Assembly (NCBI GenBank): GCA_963576565.1
Contig: OY755048.1
Coordinates: 7,460,136 to 7,524,135, forward strand
Direction: 5' to 3'
From: Aspidapion aeneum
Taxonomy: Eukaryota > Arthropoda > Insecta > Coleoptera > Brentidae
DNA: 64,000 nt
Shown here: positions 46,583 through 55,753 of the stretch, piece after piece
How the letters are laid out: every line of letters begins with the position of its first letter
Numbering within the stretch: position 1 is the first letter of the stretch
The notes under the pieces: generated by a model
What the model was told of the DNA's origin: nothing
Database searches by the model: none
The model's input: only the letters and a program-made list of their open reading frames with translations
Program-made: the position numbers and the translations under genes

Positions 46583-47984
46583 TTACTAGTACGGTAGGAG
46601 CGTTATTATAGTCACGTGCGGGGAAAATTTTTTATTATTTCAAAAGACAAAAAAAATCAAAACAACACGTAACTCAGTGGAGTACGCAGGAGGGGGCTTG
46701 GGGGCTCAAGGTCTTTTTGTGTGGGTTGTAGGTAAAAAGGTATTTTTAATTATTATTTATTTTTAGGACCTATTGAGTATAGTGTTATTTCGTATTTTTT
46801 TAAATTTATCTAAGTACTCGCATGTGGTAGGTATACTTTGGTCGAAGTTGGTTCAATGTTATTGTTCTTTAAAACAAATGAAATAGAATCCCCAGACAAA
46901 ACAAAAATGTTCTCCAGTCATAATTTAATTTTTAAACAAAACACAAAACGATTTTTTCTGCGAAACGTAAGCTTGCATAAGAAAACAGTGAAGTTGCATG
47001 TTTACAAAATTGTATTTTTTTTCACTTAAATTTCAAAAAGGTTTATAATTTATAAATAAATGATATAATTTTTTTTGTACCAAGGGCGTGAAGAATAACA
47101 TTATGCCCGAGGGTGACTGTTGGGCATCAAGGAGGCTGAGGTCAAACATTTTCTTCACGCCAGTGGTTCAAACAAGATTTTTTCTACCAACAGAAAATAA
47201 TTAGGTAACTAAACAAAATGTAGCAAGCATTTTATTTTAATTAAATTGAAAAAAAAATATTTGAAATGACTTCGTTGGAAAATTTTATAATATACATAGT
47301 TTACTAAAAGGTGGCGCTAGAGTTCATATTTCTCCTACAGGAAACGTATAAAACTATTTAAATATTATTGGTCCCACAACCTACGTGCATTGTGCCTTGT
47401 TTGCGGTGTTTAATATGATATGAAACACCTCTGTCGGCATGGTCCGGTTCTTTGGATGTCCGTCGAAAATGTCGATATTTTATCCCTTCTCCAGGGCGCA
47501 AAAGTAACACTTTTCGTTTGCTTTGGAAACCACAAAATATCAAAAAAAAAAACTATTTGTACAAAAAATAAATTATTGTTCAACTAAAATCAATCTGTCT
47601 GTAGTCCGGCCCGGGTTCGCTATAAAACAATTCCATCAAGAAATGCAAATAAGAATTAAGTAACAACGTTGTTCTAGAGTTTGGGCCCTAATCCATTGGT
47701 GACATAGGTTTAACCAGAAACTCGGCAGAATATATTAAGTCAGGGTCAAACCGATAGCTGAAAGATACAAATTAAGATATTCTAATTGCGATTGCCCTAA
47801 ATGGAGCACAAGTTAACTCACCCTCTCTTTTTCCCGAGTGCTTGACAGTCTCTCTGGTCCTGTTCTTCATTTATTTCCTAGTTTGTTACAGCGGTCTTTA
47901 TATCTATCTCATACAGTAGAATAAATATTATACCTACAAGGTTGCCGTTCATTACGCAATTTATACTGACAAAAAATGCATTTC
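46583..47984. other. Noncoding, nothing firmly recognised
   Basis: A hairpin-like pair GGGCGTGAAGAA (about 47085) and TTCTTCACGCC (about 47152) flanks ATTATGCCCGAGGGTGACTG. A 61-codon minus frame at 47358-47543 has an uncertain Tc1-like look. Neither is enough for a call. Confidence 0.35.
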
Positions 47985-48108
47985 TAAGGTGCATTTAGGT
48001 AATATGGCCCAGTCAGAAATTTGGCCCATCGACAAATTTTAATGTATGTAGTGACATCTCTTACCCAGACCCAACAACATAGCTCAAAGGCCGGCCAACT
48101 GTATCCCG

Positions 48109-48325
48109 AATTAAATACGAAGTCCGGTGACGTAGCTTTTAAAAAACTTTTTATTTGAAAAGACTACAAAAAATACTTATAACTAAAATGACCAATACAA
48201 CTTGTAAAAGTATAATGATGCCTAATTAGACCATTTGGGTGCATATATAAACTTCAATGTACGGCGTCAGCAATATATTTGTTATTACAAACAAGATGAG
48301 ATGTTATTATTCCAGGGATATTACT
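48109..48325 (-). repeat. 3' LTR (217 bp)
   Basis: On the minus strand it begins AGTAATATCCCTGG and ends CGTATTTAATT, the AGT...AATT ends usual for the gypsy/17.6 group. It matches 54231-54447 throughout by eye. The env stop (48307) lies inside it. Confidence 0.95.
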
Positions 48326-48780
48326 CCTCCACCCTTAGTTTCGTCAACGTCCTCGTTGATGAGTTTTTGGAGAACCCTTAAGGGAATATTTTTTGTCTTT
48401 GAGGTTTTTTGTTTTCGCCAAAAATAGAAAATAAAAATAAATATCAAGATTACTGCCAAACATAAAGTTAAGATAATGTAATTTTGGCTTTCAAAATTAA
48501 GTTCCTGTAGGACTAAAGGATCCAAAAGGTCTTCCTGCATTTTTTGCGGGTTTTCTAAATGTCTTATCTGCAAATTGATAGACAAGTTTGTTTCAGGAAG
48601 CTTTATTATATCTGGCAATGAAACAGAAATGTTATTTATTGATAATGAATATTTATTTTGATTAATTATTATGTCACACTGGCTGTTAATAAGATAACAG
48701 TTTTGAAGTGTGGTTTTCTGAAACTGGAAGCAATTTTCGTAAATTGTTTCGGAGTTTTTTTGTACAGAAAAGTAGACCAC
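48307..48780 (-). pseudogene. env: env, transmembrane part, shifted frame
   Basis: C-terminal part of the Env-like glycoprotein in a different frame from the upstream part. It carries several N-x-S/T sites, a single membrane-spanning segment (LTLCLAVILIFIFIFYFW) and a ~35-residue basic-to-acidic cytoplasmic tail ending over the PPT and into the LTR. It overlaps the upstream frame by about 95 bases, so one small indel in 48686-48780 separates them. As it stands the surface/fusion part is not linked to a membrane anchor. Confidence 0.8.
48326..48336 (-). other. Polypurine tract
   Basis: Minus strand AAGGGTGGAGG, directly against the 3' LTR start, the expected place and composition for plus-strand priming. 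It is also read as codons of the Env C-terminus. Confidence 0.8.
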
Positions 48781-49877
48781 TTTTATAAGTTAAAGTGTGA
48801 ATTTGAAAATTATTTTTTACTGTGGCGAAAGGGCAATTTTTTGGTAAAAGGCAACTATGTGCAATGGGGTTGAAACAAATCCAATTTGAGTTAATTTCAG
48901 AGCATTGCTGATACCATAAATTGTTACAATAGTATTTACTGGGGCTAATTAATATTTTTGATTCATTATTAGGTATTGGATAAACTATCTTAAGACTACA
49001 AGAATATTTTTCAAAGATTGGTATTTTCACTACAATGATTGACATATCTTTTAACAGAATAAGGCCAGTTTTACATATAAGAGTTAATTCTGACAGGTGT
49101 TTTAGTGGCCATAGAGAATTTTTTGGATAATGAGCTGTCAAATATTGCCAAATTTCCCTAATTTCATTGACATTCAAAATTTCTAAATCTAAAGTTTGCA
49201 GATGCGCAAAAGATATCATTCTCAGCATTTTTTCCAAAAATTTGTTTAGTTTTGAGATTTGTAAAATTTGGTTTTGCATACTGAGTAATAACGTGATTTC
49301 ATTATTCAATTTTAAAATTTCGAAGCGAATGCATTTTGCGTTTTTATTTATAATGTTTACATTTTCCTGGAATTTGTTTATAATATTCCCGGCAAATGAA
49401 CTAAGGTCATTTATCTTGTGCATCGTGTTAATTTGATTTTGTTTCAGTATTTGTAAGTTCTGCGTTATTGTGTCTAGGTCGGTATTATCTAGGTTTCCTG
49501 TGACAAATTTAATACCGCTTCCCAGTAGGTTGAATAAACCACGTTTCTTTCTAAGTTCATTGTTTTCTAAAGAATTTAGTTTTTCATAAGTATTGTACGT
49601 ATCGTTTAAGCATGATTCAAGGAATTGAAATTGTATTTTTAATAAAGTATTATTAACTTGATTGACTAAAGGGGATAAAAATAGGGAATTAGTAGTAAAA
49701 AGTTGGCTTAGAGACGTTTTAATTTTTGTCATATTAAAAGGTATGTACATAGTATGATAATGGCTTACAACTAAAGAAGGAGAGATTTCTTCGGTGTAGA
49801 ATCCATTATTGTCCAATCTATTGACCTGAAGGGCCTGGTTGAGGTTCGTCAATGTCAGGAGGGACAGGATCAGGAAC
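48686..49877 (-). pseudogene. env: env, ectodomain with furin site and fusion peptide
   Basis: The frame has a hydrophobic signal-like segment at its start (LILSLLTLT), then about 100 residues, a furin-type site RKKR followed by a GLFNLLGSGIKFVTGNLD fusion-peptide-like block (about 49500-49552), and long helical stretches. This layout is that of errantivirus Env and the related baculovirus F proteins. No ATG opens the frame; the frame is bounded upstream by a stop at about 49909. A splice acceptor-like CAG at 49878-49880 lies just before the hydrophobic segment, so the start may come from a leader exon. It ends prematurely at 48686 by frameshift. Confidence 0.8.
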
Positions 49878-50228
49878 CTGGAATGATTTAGGTTTTTTCC
49901 TGAGTCTTTTTATTTTTCTGACATGTGTGTTAATTGGTTTAGTTTTTGAGATACCAGTTATAACATTTTTATTGACGTTAGTTACTTTGGTAGGGATAAA
50001 TTGGGGGTTCATTTTATTTCGAAGGGTGTTTTTTTCTAAAGATAGTTTGATCTTTTTGAATTTGAGGGGGCTCTTCGGTGTTTTTATTTTGTTTTTGTGT
50101 GGTGTGTAACTGTTTTTGATATGCTTTTTTTTGAAAACTTGATCGTGAAAAGGTATTAGTTCTTTCTTTCGTTGTTCATTATATTGTTCAAAAAGAGTGA
50201 GGTCGTTATTTATGTTTGGTTCGTTCAC
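49818..50228 (-). CDS. Basic ORF between pol and env, possible pol tail
   Basis: A 136-codon frame, strongly basic (KIKTPKSPLKFKKIKL, KIKRLRKKPK) and ending in an acidic/proline tail PPDIDEPQPGPSGQ. It overlaps the env start in another frame. Errantivirus pol products often end in a basic tail over the env start, so this is probably the surviving end of pol after the integrase deletion. It opens with GTG in the frame and continues upstream without an ATG, so it may not be translated on its own. Confidence 0.35.
   Translation of the reverse strand: MNEPNINNDLTLFEQYNEQRKKELIPFHDQVFKKKHIKNSYTPHKNKIKTPKSPLKFKKIKLSLEKNTLRNKMNPQFIPTKVTNVNKNVITGISKTKPINTHVRKIKRLRKKPKSFQVPDPVPPDIDEPQPGPSGQ
49878..49880 (-). 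promoter_or_regulatory. Candidate env splice acceptor
   Basis: Minus-strand TTCCAG followed by the env hydrophobic segment. Its phase is compatible with the candidate donor at 53853-53858 and a short upstream ATG-opened leader. The polypyrimidine tract is weak. Confidence 0.4.
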
Positions 50229-50498
50229 ATAAGGCTGTATAAAATTGAAAATTAAAAATGATCGGTAATAGAGTGTACTCTCTGATTAAGTATATATTAG
50301 TATGGCTGACGTCATAATATTTTGAGAAGTTTCTTCAAGATGTTTAAATTTTTAAATTTCTTAAATATTCAAAATGTGTAGTCTAGAGAAAGTTGTTCGT
50401 TGCAGAATATTTGACATAAATATTTTAAAAGGTTGTTATCAATTTTGTTATCTTTTTTTTTTTAATTTTATTTTATTGTTTATTTTATTATCTTTTGT

Positions 50499-52225
50499 TT
50501 ATTTTTTTTTTGTGTTCTTATAAGAAAAGTGGTTTTCAAAAATCGTTATAAAATTTTTTGTGTATTTTGAAACAAATCTATTTAAGTTCAAAATTGACAG
50601 TTTATAAATTGAAAGATGTCTAAATGATACAAATGTTTTAAATGGTTTTTCATCTAAAAGGGGTCCTTTATAAGCAATTTTATAAGAATGCTTTTTATAT
50701 GAGTTTTGAAGACATATTTTAAAGTTGTTTATGAAGATGGTAATCGATTCTCTTAGTTTGGGCCAGTAATATTTTTGTTTTATTTCATTGAAGATCTCTG
50801 TTTTGTTTTTATGATTAGGTCCATAGTATTTTAATATTAATTCTTTTTGTTTTTCTGCGTTTATCACGTCAATTAGGTATTTAGTCGAAAATATGAGTTT
50901 TGCACATGGGTTAAAAATAGAGTTAACTACTTTCTGAAATTCTAGTTTAAGTTCATTGTTTGGAATGTAAATAGTAAATAGAGAGTCAGGTTTCACTATC
51001 TCTTTTAGAATTTTAAGAATGTGCTCTTGTTGTTTTTCATTTATTGTCACAAAATTATGATTTCTATTAAATGGTTTAGAGAAAAAATGTTTATATTGTT
51101 GTCCATAATTAATAACCAATCGATTGGTTGTATAATTAAGGGGCAGTTCGGATGTAGATAAATGTTTTCTTTGTGTCTCATTATTTGAGTGAATAGTGAC
51201 GTCAGAGGCGTTGTCTCGGGCGTCATTTTGGAGGGGCACAAAATACTCTAAATTCATTTTTGGCGGTTTTAATTTTTCATTGAGTACGGTTACATTAGCT
51301 TGGGGTTCTTTGTATTGCTCGTTAATTACGTGTTCCGTGAGATTAAAATCGGTTAAGTTGGTAACAGAGTTACGCACGGTGGGTGCATTGGCTTTATTTA
51401 TTTCATGTATGTTAAAATTTATCTTCAAGAGGGCGTTAGCAACGACATTTACATTTTCTTTTTCGTAATTTGTATCTTTTTGAGTTTCTGGAATTAAGTA
51501 CCGTTGAATGCAGTCGATTTTTATTAAATTTGGTTCAGTACCTTCCGGTGTTATGATGTAGTCTGATTTTAATTGTGTTTCAGGGTGAAAATATTGAATA
51601 GGTTGTTTCTTAAATCTTTCTTGTGGGATTACTTTTATTTGTTGGTGAAAGTTAATGTTAACGTTTGGACTTGGATAGGGGATTTTACAAAATTCTTTAA
51701 CTGTTACTGGACAGTTAGGAATGTATTGTTCTTTGAAGCTAAAAGAGGGTGTGAGTTCAATATCTTTTTGGTAGTTTACTTGATAATTTTGGATTGGCTG
51801 CTTAACAGGGTTATTATAAGCAATAGAAAGAGGAATTTTTACATTTTTATTTAAAGTTAATATGCTATTTTTTAAATCGAGCATACCCTTTAACTTTTCA
51901 AGGTCTCTTAAGCCTATTAATGCGTCAAAGTCTTTATGCCAGTTTACAACACGCATTTTAATATTTTCGTTTATTCCTAGTTCTTGTAATAAATTTATTT
52001 TTAAATTATTATTTTCTTTATATGTGTTTCTGCAGCTGGTTACTTCAAAGGGTTCAAAAAATAGATTATTGGGGTACATTTTGGCTATTTTTGGGGAGAT
52101 TATAGAGTCTGAGGCTCCTGAATCGATAAGAATTGTTATTTGCGTTTTTGGTAAATAAAAATATGGTAGTTCGATTTGTCGGGCAACGTTATTTAAGTCG
52201 ACGGGGGATCCAAGGCTGTTTCCTG
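50499..52225 (-). CDS. pol: pol, protease plus IN zinc-finger remnant, RT/RH missing
   Basis: The frame opens in the gag overlap. The aspartic protease active site LIDSGASDSII is at 52113-52127 region, followed by RVVNWHKDFDALIGLRDLEKL. A long Asn/Pro/Gln-rich stretch then leads to VNVVANALLKI, which resembles the end of RNase H, and to the H2C2-type region of integrase (YYGPNHKNKTE, QKYYWPKLRESI). In that region the first Cys of the expected CxxC is Phe (NNFKICLQ). No palm YxDD, no RNase H catalytic block and no DDE core are present. The remaining frame, about 565 codons, is open throughout. The product would at most mature Gag. Confidence 0.8.
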
Positions 52226-53836
52226 AAAATTTTCGCTTGCGGCGTTTGTTTGTAAATTATGTTCGTAAGAGCAGTTTTCTTGTTGGCTAGTGGGTTCTTC
52301 GTTATAAAAATGAGGATCGTAAAAATAGTCAGGGTTTTCTTCACTATAATTATTGTAAGTTTGATTTTCACAGGTTTGTTCGTAGGTTTGTTCGTAGTTT
52401 TGTTCGTAAGTTTGTTCTGGGTATGTTTCTACATTTGTCAAAAATCCTGAGGGTTTAAAAATTCCTGAAGGTCGATTGTATGGGGGTCTTTGATAGTGTT
52501 GCCTTGACGGACCAATTGTTGATGTCGACATAGGGGTTGGCTTGTCTAAAATGGGTTTATTTTGTGGGGCGAAGGCGTTAGTTGGTCTTCCAAAATTTTG
52601 AAAATTTTGAGGTTGATTTTGAAAAGGTCTAGGTTGATTAAAATTAAAGTTAGGTTGTCTAAATTGAGAGTTAAAAGGTGGATTAAAATTAAATTGTCTG
52701 GTAAACTGAGGGTTCGAAAAAGGTTGCATAAACGGGTTAAAACGTTGTTGGGGTGGTTTTGGTCTTATTTGATTAGTTTGGGGGTTGCGATTAAAATTTT
52801 GGTTTTGTCTAAAGTTATTGTTGGGTTTTAAAAATGAATTATTTCCTTTGTGCAAGTTCGAGTTATTACTTGTAAAATTGACTTGCGCTTCTACTATGTT
52901 ATTACTCATGACGTCCTTGTAGGCTTCGTCTAAAGTTGCAGGAGTTTTAAGCATAAGAAGCGTTTTTAAAGAGTCTGGGGAGTTTGCGGTCAAAATTAAA
53001 ACAGATACTTTTTCTACTTGAGATATAAGCAGTAACTTTTGTGCGTTATCTGCTACTTCACATTGAATTTTTCCAAAAATTCTTTGGCAAAAGGCCTTAA
53101 GTCTATCGATAAACTGCAAAATGTCTTCGTTTGCGTCGATTTTAATGTACTGAAGTTCTTGCATCAAAATTTCGTGATTAATTGGATCACCAAATTTTTG
53201 TCTTAAAGCTAACTTAATTTTTTCAAAAGTATTTAAATCTGGCCTTTCTAATAGAAAATTTTGAGCTTTGCCTACCAGTTTCGATTTTATGGCAGACAGG
53301 ACCAATTTTTGTTGCTCAATAGAATTACCAAAATAAAGTTCATAAAATTCTTGTACAGAAATCAAAAAACTTTCTAAATGGGATTGACTGCCATCAAATG
53401 TGGGCAACAATGACGTGTAAAATTTAAGATTTTCCATTGTGTTAGAAAGTTCTTCGTTTTGTAAAGTGTTATCTAATTGGTTACTACTAACGCTACTTAA
53501 ACTACTGTTAAAACTAGTGTTTAAATTTGCAAAATTTAAAGAATCAAAATTTTCTAAAAATCTATTTTCTAAATTATTTTCAGTATTTTCTTCTAAACTT
53601 TCTTCTATACTTTCTAATTGCTGTTGAGTGTCTAGTCTCGATGTCGACTGACCACTTAAATTTCTTAAACTACTTTGCAAACTACTTATTTGCTCAAAAT
53701 TTAAATTTAAAGACGGTTTCTTCAAACTTGCTAGATAGTTTTCAATTTCAGTTTTAACGTTTTCTTTCTTATTTTCTGCTCCTAATCCTAGTTTTGTTTT
53801 GTTCTTTTCTAAAATATTCTTTAATCGCCTAGGCAT
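52193..53836 (-). CDS. gag: gag polyprotein, intact
   Basis: Starts at ATG 53834-53836 (MPRRLKNILEKNK), about 547 codons. An N-terminal Ser/Asn/Leu-rich coiled region is followed by a capsid-like domain starting near LPTFDGSQSHLESFL and continuing through KLVGKAQNFLLER, LRQKFGDP and DILQFIDRLKAF. The nucleocapsid part has no CCHC knuckle. It is instead rich in Asn, Gln, Phe, Pro and Arg (FNRNPQTNQIRPKPPQQRFN), then short YEQT repeats. This matches errantivirus Gag, which commonly lacks zinc knuckles. The last codons overlap pol at a frameshift site. No stop interrupts it, in contrast with env. Confidence 0.9.
   Translation of the reverse strand: MPRRLKNILEKNKTKLGLGAENKKENVKTEIENYLASLKKPSLNLNFEQISSLQSSLRNLSGQSTSRLDTQQQLESIEESLEENTENNLENRFLENFDSLNFANLNTSFNSSLSSVSSNQLDNTLQNEELSNTMENLKFYTSLLPTFDGSQSHLESFLISVQEFYELYFGNSIEQQKLVLSAIKSKLVGKAQNFLLERPDLNTFEKIKLALRQKFGDPINHEILMQELQYIKIDANEDILQFIDRLKAFCQRIFGKIQCEVADNAQKLLLISQVEKVSVLILTANSPDSLKTLLMLKTPATLDEAYKDVMSNNIVEAQVNFTSNNSNLHKGNNSFLKPNNNFRQNQNFNRNPQTNQIRPKPPQQRFNPFMQPFSNPQFTRQFNFNPPFNSQFRQPNFNFNQPRPFQNQPQNFQNFGRPTNAFAPQNKPILDKPTPMSTSTIGPSRQHYQRPPYNRPSGIFKPSGFLTNVETYPEQTYEQNYEQTYEQTCENQTYNNYSEENPDYFYDPHFYNEEPTSQQENCSYEHNLQTNAASENFQETALDPPST
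52226..52232 (-). promoter_or_regulatory. -1 ribosomal frameshift heptamer A AAU UUU
   Basis: In gag frame the codons GAA AAU UUU precede the overlap by 12 codons before the gag stop. A AAU UUU follows the X XXY YYZ rule, and a -1 shift there enters exactly the frame that holds the protease. Whether a stimulatory stem or pseudoknot follows was not established. Confidence 0.7.
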
Positions 53837-53852
53837 CAAGAAAGTCAAAAAA

Positions 53853-53858
53853 ACTTAC
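53853..53858 (-). promoter_or_regulatory. Candidate splice donor in the leader
   Basis: Minus-strand GTAAGT lies 16 bases upstream of the gag ATG. Errantivirus env is made from a spliced RNA with a leader donor, so the position fits. A leader ATG lies about 25 bases upstream of it. Confidence 0.5.
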
Positions 53859-54212
53859 ATAACAATCGAGGATAAATCCATAAGGCTTGTTCTGTAGAGG
53901 TTACGCCACCAAAAGGAATCCTATAAATGGGGGTTGACTTTAGCTTTTCTGCCTATGACACCGGGCTCAGTAGGGATGTGTCGTTGGTTAGGCTTTTGGC
54001 TTCGGCGGGACTCATACAACACGGTAGACGTCACTAGCTTCAATTCCAGGCTTTATTCCACAACACTTCTTTACGTTCGACGTCGTAAAAGGTATTTTCT
54101 TTTAAGAAAAAGTTCACAATTCGTACGGGACGTAAAGTTCGGTTTGAATAGCGCACTAAGACTTAAAAGTCACTTTCGTACAACGGAAAACCGATAAAGG
54201 ACGAAATCGCAC

Positions 54213-54231
54213 TATCCTGTTCGCAGCGCCA
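54213..54231 (-). other. Primer-binding site
   Basis: On the minus strand TGGCGCTGCGAACAGGATA follows the 5' LTR, sharing its last T. TGG complements the tRNA 3' CCA. The tRNA species cannot be assigned safely by eye. Confidence 0.7.
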
Positions 54232-54447
54232 ATTAAATACGAAGTCCGGTGACGTAGCTTTTAAAAAACTTTTTATTTGAAAAGACTACAAAAAATACTT
54301 ATAACTAAAATGACCAATACAACTTGTAAAAGTATAATGATGCCTAATTAGACCATTTGGGTGCATATATAAACTTCAATGTACGGCGTCAGCAATATAT
54401 TTGTTATTACAAACAAGATGAGATGTTATTATTCCAGGGATATTACT
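54231..54447 (-). repeat. 5' LTR (217 bp)
   Basis: Identical by eye to 48109-48325. In element orientation it holds a TATATATG-like TATA motif (plus 54363-54373) roughly 80 bases from its start. Confidence 0.95.
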
Positions 54448-54869
54448 CCCGTAAACAAATTCAAGCAATACGCAGTACTTGTCGCAGTACGCACATAAAT
54501 GTGTTTAACGTATATTTCCTTATAAAATTTTAAGTGTCTTTTTTTGTGTTTATTTCAGCATCTCTGCCTAAAGTCAGGTAAATATAAAGTACATTACATA
54601 AAGTGTTTATTTCGTTATAAAGTGTAATGCATCAAGAATAGATTACTAAAGACATTACGAATACCATAACCTCAAACGAAAATTAGGACGTGGTCCTAAA
54701 TATGGCCCAGTAGAATAATTAAGTGGGCGATATTTCCGACCAATATGGGCCATGTTACTGACCTCTTTAGTCACCAATAAAAATAGGTATTTATATATGT
54801 ATCTATACCATCCTATCCTTATTTTTTACAGGATGGGTAAGATCTGCAAGGATATACGTGCGAACTGAA

Positions 54870-55640
54870 ACGAGGCATTGAGGATGATAAGAAAAGGAAA
54901 GAGTCAAAGATATGTAGAGCAGGCCTGTGGAATTCTGCTAATTTCATATAAAAACTGGGAATCCTGCACGCGATCAACATCCAGAGTGGTTTTTGAACTA
55001 CTGGCATTTATCCGTTCGACCCCAGTGTCATACCCGAAGTGGCTTTCACCCCATCTACTTTAACACATAAAGAAAACACGGATGAGGAATTAAATACACC
55101 TCCACCAGGGCCTGCACAATTAGCCGATGAATCAAATTCAATTCAAACTACGGATATTAGCGATGACGATCCGGAATTTGAAATACCCTTAAAGGAATTG
55201 TCTCAAACAGTGAAGAACACCAAATCACCTAAGCCAACCAATCAAAAATCCAAAGATTAACATCCTAAATATTACTGTGGTCAAACCAGCACCATAAACA
55301 GAGCCGCAAGAAAGTGTGTGTTCTGCATCCTTTTCCTTTTCATCTTTACTTCCAACCCCAGAATACAAGACAAAGCAGGTAAATGTACCAAGAAGGAAAG
55401 CCATCAACTATAAAGCACAAATTTTAAACCGAGAGGTTTTTGATAAAAATAAACAAGGAAACTCAACCAAAAAGACTCCAAAGAAGGAAGAAAAGGGTAG
55501 ATGGATGTGTTTAGTGTGCAAGGAGGACTTAGTCTCGGATATGCCGCAATGTGCGCAATGTAGCAGATGGGTTCATGAAATGTGCGTTGGACTCACTGAA
55601 GAAGATTTGGGCCTATATTTGCACTGATTGTAATGATTAG
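54870..55640 (+). pseudogene. pogo/Tigger-like transposase C-terminus with PHD-like finger
   Basis: The plus strand carries AINIQSGF, a TGA stop at about 54994 (likely a decayed CGA), then TTGIYPFDPSVIPEVAF and TPSTLTHKE. This is the hallmark end of the DDE domain in insect pogo/Tigger transposases. An acidic linker (55039-55260) and, after a frame change, a basic region lead to WMCLVCKEDL, CAQCSRWVHEMC and VGLTEEDLG, the Cys/His zinc finger that closes many of these proteins. The catalytic triad is missing and frames change at least twice. The strand agrees with the element TIRs at 47987 and 58885. Confidence 0.85.
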
Positions 55641-55753
55641 AGGTGGGCTATATTTATGACTGAAATCCAAAAGTGTGGGCCGTATTTCAGTTAAAGGCAG
55701 AAATAAGGCCCGATTTGCAAGTTTTTTTATATATATATATATATTTATCGGTT

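Larger units (their letters stand above)
48109..54447 (-). mobile_element. Errantivirus-like LTR retroelement, recently inserted, RT deleted
   Basis: A Ty3/gypsy-type endogenous retrovirus relative on the minus strand: LTR, PBS, gag, protease, linker, zinc-finger remnant of integrase, env, PPT, LTR. The target duplication CCCG is intact (48105-48108 and 54448-54451). LTRs look identical, so the insertion is young. About 550 codons of reverse transcriptase and RNase H are missing, as is the catalytic core of integrase. The copy must have been moved by enzymes from another element. Members of this group are insect-genome residents and some use Env for cell-to-cell spread; this copy cannot replicate itself. 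Confidence 0.9.

Noticed and set aside
47358..47543. Possible Tc1/mariner transposase fragment on the minus strand
   Set aside because: The KRKVLLLRPGEGIKYRH stretch is faintly similar to the WRPxGxRY region, but there is no second motif and no neighbouring catalytic block.
52189..52371. 60-codon frame overlapping the gag end
   Set aside because: It is the third frame of the gag tail. The protease motif lies in the -1 frame instead.
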